Assembly (NCBI GenBank): GCA_020444515.1
Contig: JAHLKX010000003.1
Location: 248,001 to 312,000, forward strand
Source: Bacteroidota bacterium
GTDB taxonomy: Bacteria > Bacteroidota > Bacteroidia > Bacteroidales > JAADJA01
Direction of reading: 5' to 3'
Length of the DNA: 64,000 nt
Each line of letters starts with the position of its first letter. The first letter of the stretch is position 1. The position numbers and the translations under genes are program-made. Positions 61,595 through 64,000 of this stretch are shown here, piece after piece. Below the pieces are notes generated by a model. The model was not told the DNA's origin. It searched no databases and was given only the letters and a program-made list of their open reading frames with translations.

Positions 61595-62228
61595 TCCAAA
61601 AGAATTTTTCAGAACCTTCCTTTCGGGTGTAATCCAGCATAATGGTGGAATCATTGATCCAGCCACTACCCTGAACTGAAAACGATACCAGGCTGTCCTG
61701 GTATAACTGGAGTGGCATGTCAACAATGGTATCCGCAATATCCATAAAAAAGGTATAGGATGGTTGACAGGCAAATCCATACAATACAACCCGTTGATTG
61801 ACCGTGGAATCAATCCCAATAAAAGTAGTATAAGAACATACACCCTGACCAAAATCCTGCGTTTCAGTTGCATTATAATAATCCACCCAGTCTTCCGCTG
61901 AATTGATTACATATACAATTCTGGAAACCGGTTCGGCGACATTGCCAGCTTCATCAACTGCTTTATAAACAACGGAGTATTCACCCACCAAATTTTCATT
62001 CACGTTGTTCTCAATGAATAAATTATCATTCAGGTTTCCATCGGTTTCATCAATAGCTGTCGCTCCCGGATCTACGTAGGGTGAATTCAAGAAGTTGGTT
62101 ACCGTATCTGCTCCATTCAGTGTAATGATAGGGGGTACTTCATCCGTTTCCTGGCAGGAAGACAAAGCCAAGATGAAAGCCGCAATCCCAATGCCTAAAA
62201 AGTATGTTAAAATGCGATATCGCTCCAT
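61575..62228 (-). CDS. DUF5011-type Ig-like lipoprotein
   Basis: This 217-residue protein has a lipoprotein signal (LALSSC, Cys about 25). A DUF5011/HYR-like Ig domain follows at about residues 30-105 (PPIITLNGADTVTNFLNSPY ... YSVVYKAVDEAGNV). The C-terminal 110 residues contain two cysteines and no recognised domain. It sits between mbnP-like and mbnH-like genes, overlapping the latter by 20 nt, so it is likely an accessory surface component of the same system. Confidence 0.85.
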   Translation of the reverse strand: MERYRILTYFLGIGIAAFILALSSCQETDEVPPIITLNGADTVTNFLNSPYVDPGATAIDETDGNLNDNLFIENNVNENLVGEYSVVYKAVDEAGNVAEPVSRIVYVINSAEDWVDYYNATETQDFGQGVCSYTTFIGIDSTVNQRVVLYGFACQPSYTFFMDIADTIVDMPLQLYQDSLVSFSVQGSGWINDSTIMLDYTRKEGSEKFFWNAIFKR

Positions 62229-62234
62229 TTTATT

Positions 62235-63041
62235 CTAGTCCTTGATTTTTACAGTAAAAACGTTATGTCCGTTTTCTTTCACCATTAGCATGGCCTCCTG
62301 GTTTTGCATGATATAACCTCCAAATACATCGTGATCATAAACATGTGGATCTTTGAACCATTTTTCAACGTGCATAATCATTTCTATTTCTTTTGTTTCA
62401 CCGGAATTCAGATGGAATCCCGAAGCTGGTAAAGATACATTAAATTGGTTATCGATGAATCCTGTAATTGAATCAGGATAGCTGAAATAGACCTGTCCCC
62501 TGCCCAAATGAAAATCAAACGGTATGGTTTGAACCGTCTGACCTTCAGGTAGCCATTTACCATTCAACTTCATGTAATGATATCCTCCGCCCAGATACTC
62601 CGGCCAGAACATATCTTTTTCAGGAGGATTTACAAACATAAATGAAATATTTTTTTCAGGCACAATACCAAAAGTAAATGCAATGCTATCATAGGTCCCG
62701 GGCTCAATTTTATCATAAACCTCCCAGGTTTGCGTAGCCGGAAGATCTGTATCAACGTAATGAATATCTTTCCAGTCATCAATGATCCTGGCAAAACCAT
62801 CATTCCGGAACAACGTCACATCCGAAATAAAATATTGAATTTCGTTGACCATATAGGGATTGCCTGCTTCATTGACATATTTGAGTGTATCAAAGTCAAT
62901 GGGCTGATCATCGATCAGGTGAGAAAAGGAAATACGAATTTTTGCGGATTGATTATCCGGCTCATCAATCGGTTCCTCACCATCACACCCCGACAGACTT
63001 AATATGATCATAACAGACATAAACAGGATCAACCTGTCCAA
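62235..63041 (-). CDS. MbnP-family copper-binding-type lipoprotein
   Basis: The mature protein matches the MbnP family: IRISFSHLIDDQPIDFDTLK, NEIQYFISDVTLF, DMFWPEYLGGGYHYMKLNGK and a late FNVSLPASGFHLNSGETKEI. Several Trp residues are available for MauG/MbnH-type oxidation. The start is uncertain. A TTG at 63041 leaves a 4-nt gap to the upstream gene and gives a compact lipoprotein signal (LILFMSVMIILSLSGC); an ATG at 63125 would overlap that gene by 80 nt and an ATG at 63020 leaves a very short signal. In methanotrophs MbnP/MbnH act in copper handling; here no methanobactin precursor is visible. Confidence 0.8.
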   Translation of the reverse strand: MDRLILFMSVMIILSLSGCDGEEPIDEPDNQSAKIRISFSHLIDDQPIDFDTLKYVNEAGNPYMVNEIQYFISDVTLFRNDGFARIIDDWKDIHYVDTDLPATQTWEVYDKIEPGTYDSIAFTFGIVPEKNISFMFVNPPEKDMFWPEYLGGGYHYMKLNGKWLPEGQTVQTIPFDFHLGRGQVYFSYPDSITGFIDNQFNVSLPASGFHLNSGETKEIEMIMHVEKWFKDPHVYDHDVFGGYIMQNQEAMLMVKENGHNVFTVKIKD

Positions 63042-63045
63042 TACA

Positions 63046-63405
63046 CTAGTATGGCACTGTTCCTGATATGGTAAGGTATTTAAAAGGTTCCTGAACACTT
63101 GATCCTGATTTATAAATTTTTCCATCGACCAGTATTTCCAGTCTGACCGATGATGTTGAATCCTGGTAAACCGCAGAAAGATAAACTATATCGCCCCGTT
63201 TCTTTTCCATTCCGAATTGCCATAAATCCTCTGCGCTTTCAAAATCAACGGTTTCCGAAATCAATTCATTGTCTGCATTGCGATAGGTAACGGTCGTTGA
63301 AGCAAATGCATCACTCACGCGGTACTTTACCAAAATAGTTTCATCTTCTTTATCGCAAGCGACAAACAATAGTAAAACGAAAGACAGGTATATTATTTTC
63401 TTCAT
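63046..63405 (-). CDS. MmpS-like small lipoprotein
   Basis: This 119-residue protein has a lipoprotein signal (SFVLLLFVAC, Cys about 16). The mature part follows the MmpS/transport-accessory beta pattern: VKYRVSDAFASTTVTYRNAD, GDIVYLSAVYQDSTSSVRLE and VDGKIYKSGSSV. It lies 3 nt after the TonB-dependent receptor gene and 4 nt before the MbnP-like gene, so it is part of the same operon. Probably an outer-membrane-associated accessory protein. Confidence 0.75.
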   Translation of the reverse strand: MKKIIYLSFVLLLFVACDKEDETILVKYRVSDAFASTTVTYRNADNELISETVDFESAEDLWQFGMEKKRGDIVYLSAVYQDSTSSVRLEILVDGKIYKSGSSVQEPFKYLTISGTVPY

Positions 63406-63408
63406 GAC

Positions 63409-64000
63409 CTAAAAATTAATGAACAAATTGATGTAAAACGAACGGCCAGGTTCATACAAATTCCTGGTGCTACCGATAATATTTCGATTCAGGTGCTCAT
63501 AGTAGGCCTGGTCAAATATGTTATTGATCCCTCCTGTGATGGTAAAATGACTGTTGAATACAAAATTAAACGAAAAGCCGGCTACCGCAAATCCGGGAGT
63601 TGAAGGCTCATAAGAAGCTTCAGAAACATGGTTTTGGGAAGCCACCATCCTGACATTCATGGCCGGAACAAAACGACCTTTCAAAAACCGGTAATGTATA
63701 TTAAAAGTTGATTCCAGTGGAGGAATTTCGGTCAAAGCATCATCATAAACAATCTCATCATCCACAACCTCCCCTTGTTCATTCAGCACATATTTTACCG
63801 ACTCATCCAGGGTACCATAAGTAAAAGCGGCAAATAGCGTGGCACCCAGTTTATATTTTTCGGGTGATGAATACGAAAACTCAAATCCACGAAGCCTGGC
63901 ATTCCCGGCATTGTAAAATTGTTTAACACCCAATACATCTGCCGAAAGCGGTTTTTGCAGAGCTGGAGGTAAACGGCGGCCTGTGATGTAATTATCCAAG
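63409..64000 (-). CDS. TonB-dependent outer-membrane receptor, C-terminal part
   Basis: This coding sequence continues past the right edge. The visible 196 residues are barrel strands of a TonB-dependent receptor: RLRGFEFSYSSPEKYKLGAT, FNIHYRFLKGRFVPAMNVRM, FTITGGINNIFDQAYYEHLN, and the terminal RSFYINLFINF ending in Phe as required for barrel assembly. It is the first visible gene of the operon with MmpS-like, MbnP-like, DUF5011 and MbnH-like genes, so its substrate may be a copper species (inference). Confidence 0.9.
   Translation of the reverse strand, partial: LDNYITGRRLPPALQKPLSADVLGVKQFYNAGNARLRGFEFSYSSPEKYKLGATLFAAFTYGTLDESVKYVLNEQGEVVDDEIVYDDALTEIPPLESTFNIHYRFLKGRFVPAMNVRMVASQNHVSEASYEPSTPGFAVAGFSFNFVFNSHFTITGGINNIFDQAYYEHLNRNIIGSTRNLYEPGRSFYINLFINF

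Noticed and set aside
61595..61873. N-terminal extension of 93 residues on the MauG/MbnH-like protein
   Set aside because: It runs out of phase through the DUF5011 gene and lacks a signal peptide; the ATG at 61594 starts a proper lipoprotein signal.
60242..63999. A methanobactin biosynthesis cluster
   Set aside because: MbnP- and MbnH-like genes are present, but no MbnA precursor, MbnB or MbnC was found in the window.
1..64000. tRNA, rRNA or insertion-sequence genes
   Set aside because: No cloverleaf, rRNA-like segment or transposase frame was recognised on reading; a dedicated covariance-model search was not possible.

Overview
The window looks like chromosomal DNA of a free-living or gut-type Bacteroidota bacterium, probably of the Bacteroidales/Marinilabiliales lineage (inference). 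Supporting signs are at least eleven proteins with a type IX secretion (T9SS) type A C-terminal sorting domain, -7 promoter elements of the form TAnnTTTG, hybrid two-component systems ending in an AraC-type helix-turn-helix, a B-type succinate dehydrogenase/fumarate reductase, a LysRS with the long C-terminal extension typical of the phylum, and a SusC/CirA-like TonB-dependent receptor. No rRNA, tRNA, CRISPR array, phage or intact insertion sequence was seen.

Layout. 1-9.6 kb: the 3' end of a PKD/T9SS surface protein, the sdhCAB (frdCAB) operon, aminopeptidase P, an FKBP lipoprotein, a DCC-family protein, a LysM glucosaminidase and a membrane-anchored deaminase. 9.6-16.9 kb: a tight minus-strand operon (nucleotidyltransferase, two B12-type radical SAM enzymes, two methyltransferases, O-antigen-ligase-like protein with TPRs) that looks like an uncharacterised surface-glycan or lipid modification pathway. 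17-20.2 kb: a large fibronectin-type-III T9SS protein. 20.5-29.7 kb: housekeeping genes (CDF transporter, argS, TPR protein, fmt, HU, 3-methyladenine glycosylase, C10 peptidase, lysS).

30-54.5 kb: a long, almost entirely minus-strand island of secreted beta-propeller and L-domain proteins with two large hybrid histidine kinases. Four tandem 'two-component regulator propeller' proteins, which are normally sensor domains of hybrid kinases, are here free T9SS-exported proteins placed between the two kinases, neither of which carries that propeller. The island is dotted with short palindromic or tandem repeats. Some lie inside genes, where they encode linkers, signal peptides and even loops of the kinase ATP-binding domains. 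Several intergenic spaces hold relics of T9SS genes, two of them with their old terminators.

54.8-59.1 kb: a ketopantoate-reductase-like enzyme, a small membrane protein, a FISUMP-domain protein (paralogue of one at 30-31 kb) and an XRE-like regulator. 59.4-64 kb: a DUF4440 lipoprotein, then a minus-strand operon of TonB-dependent receptor (cut by the window end), MmpS-like lipoprotein, MbnP-like protein, DUF5011 lipoprotein, MauG/MbnH-like dihaem enzyme and a DUF1858 protein. The MbnP/MbnH pair suggests copper binding or uptake without methanobactin genes in view.
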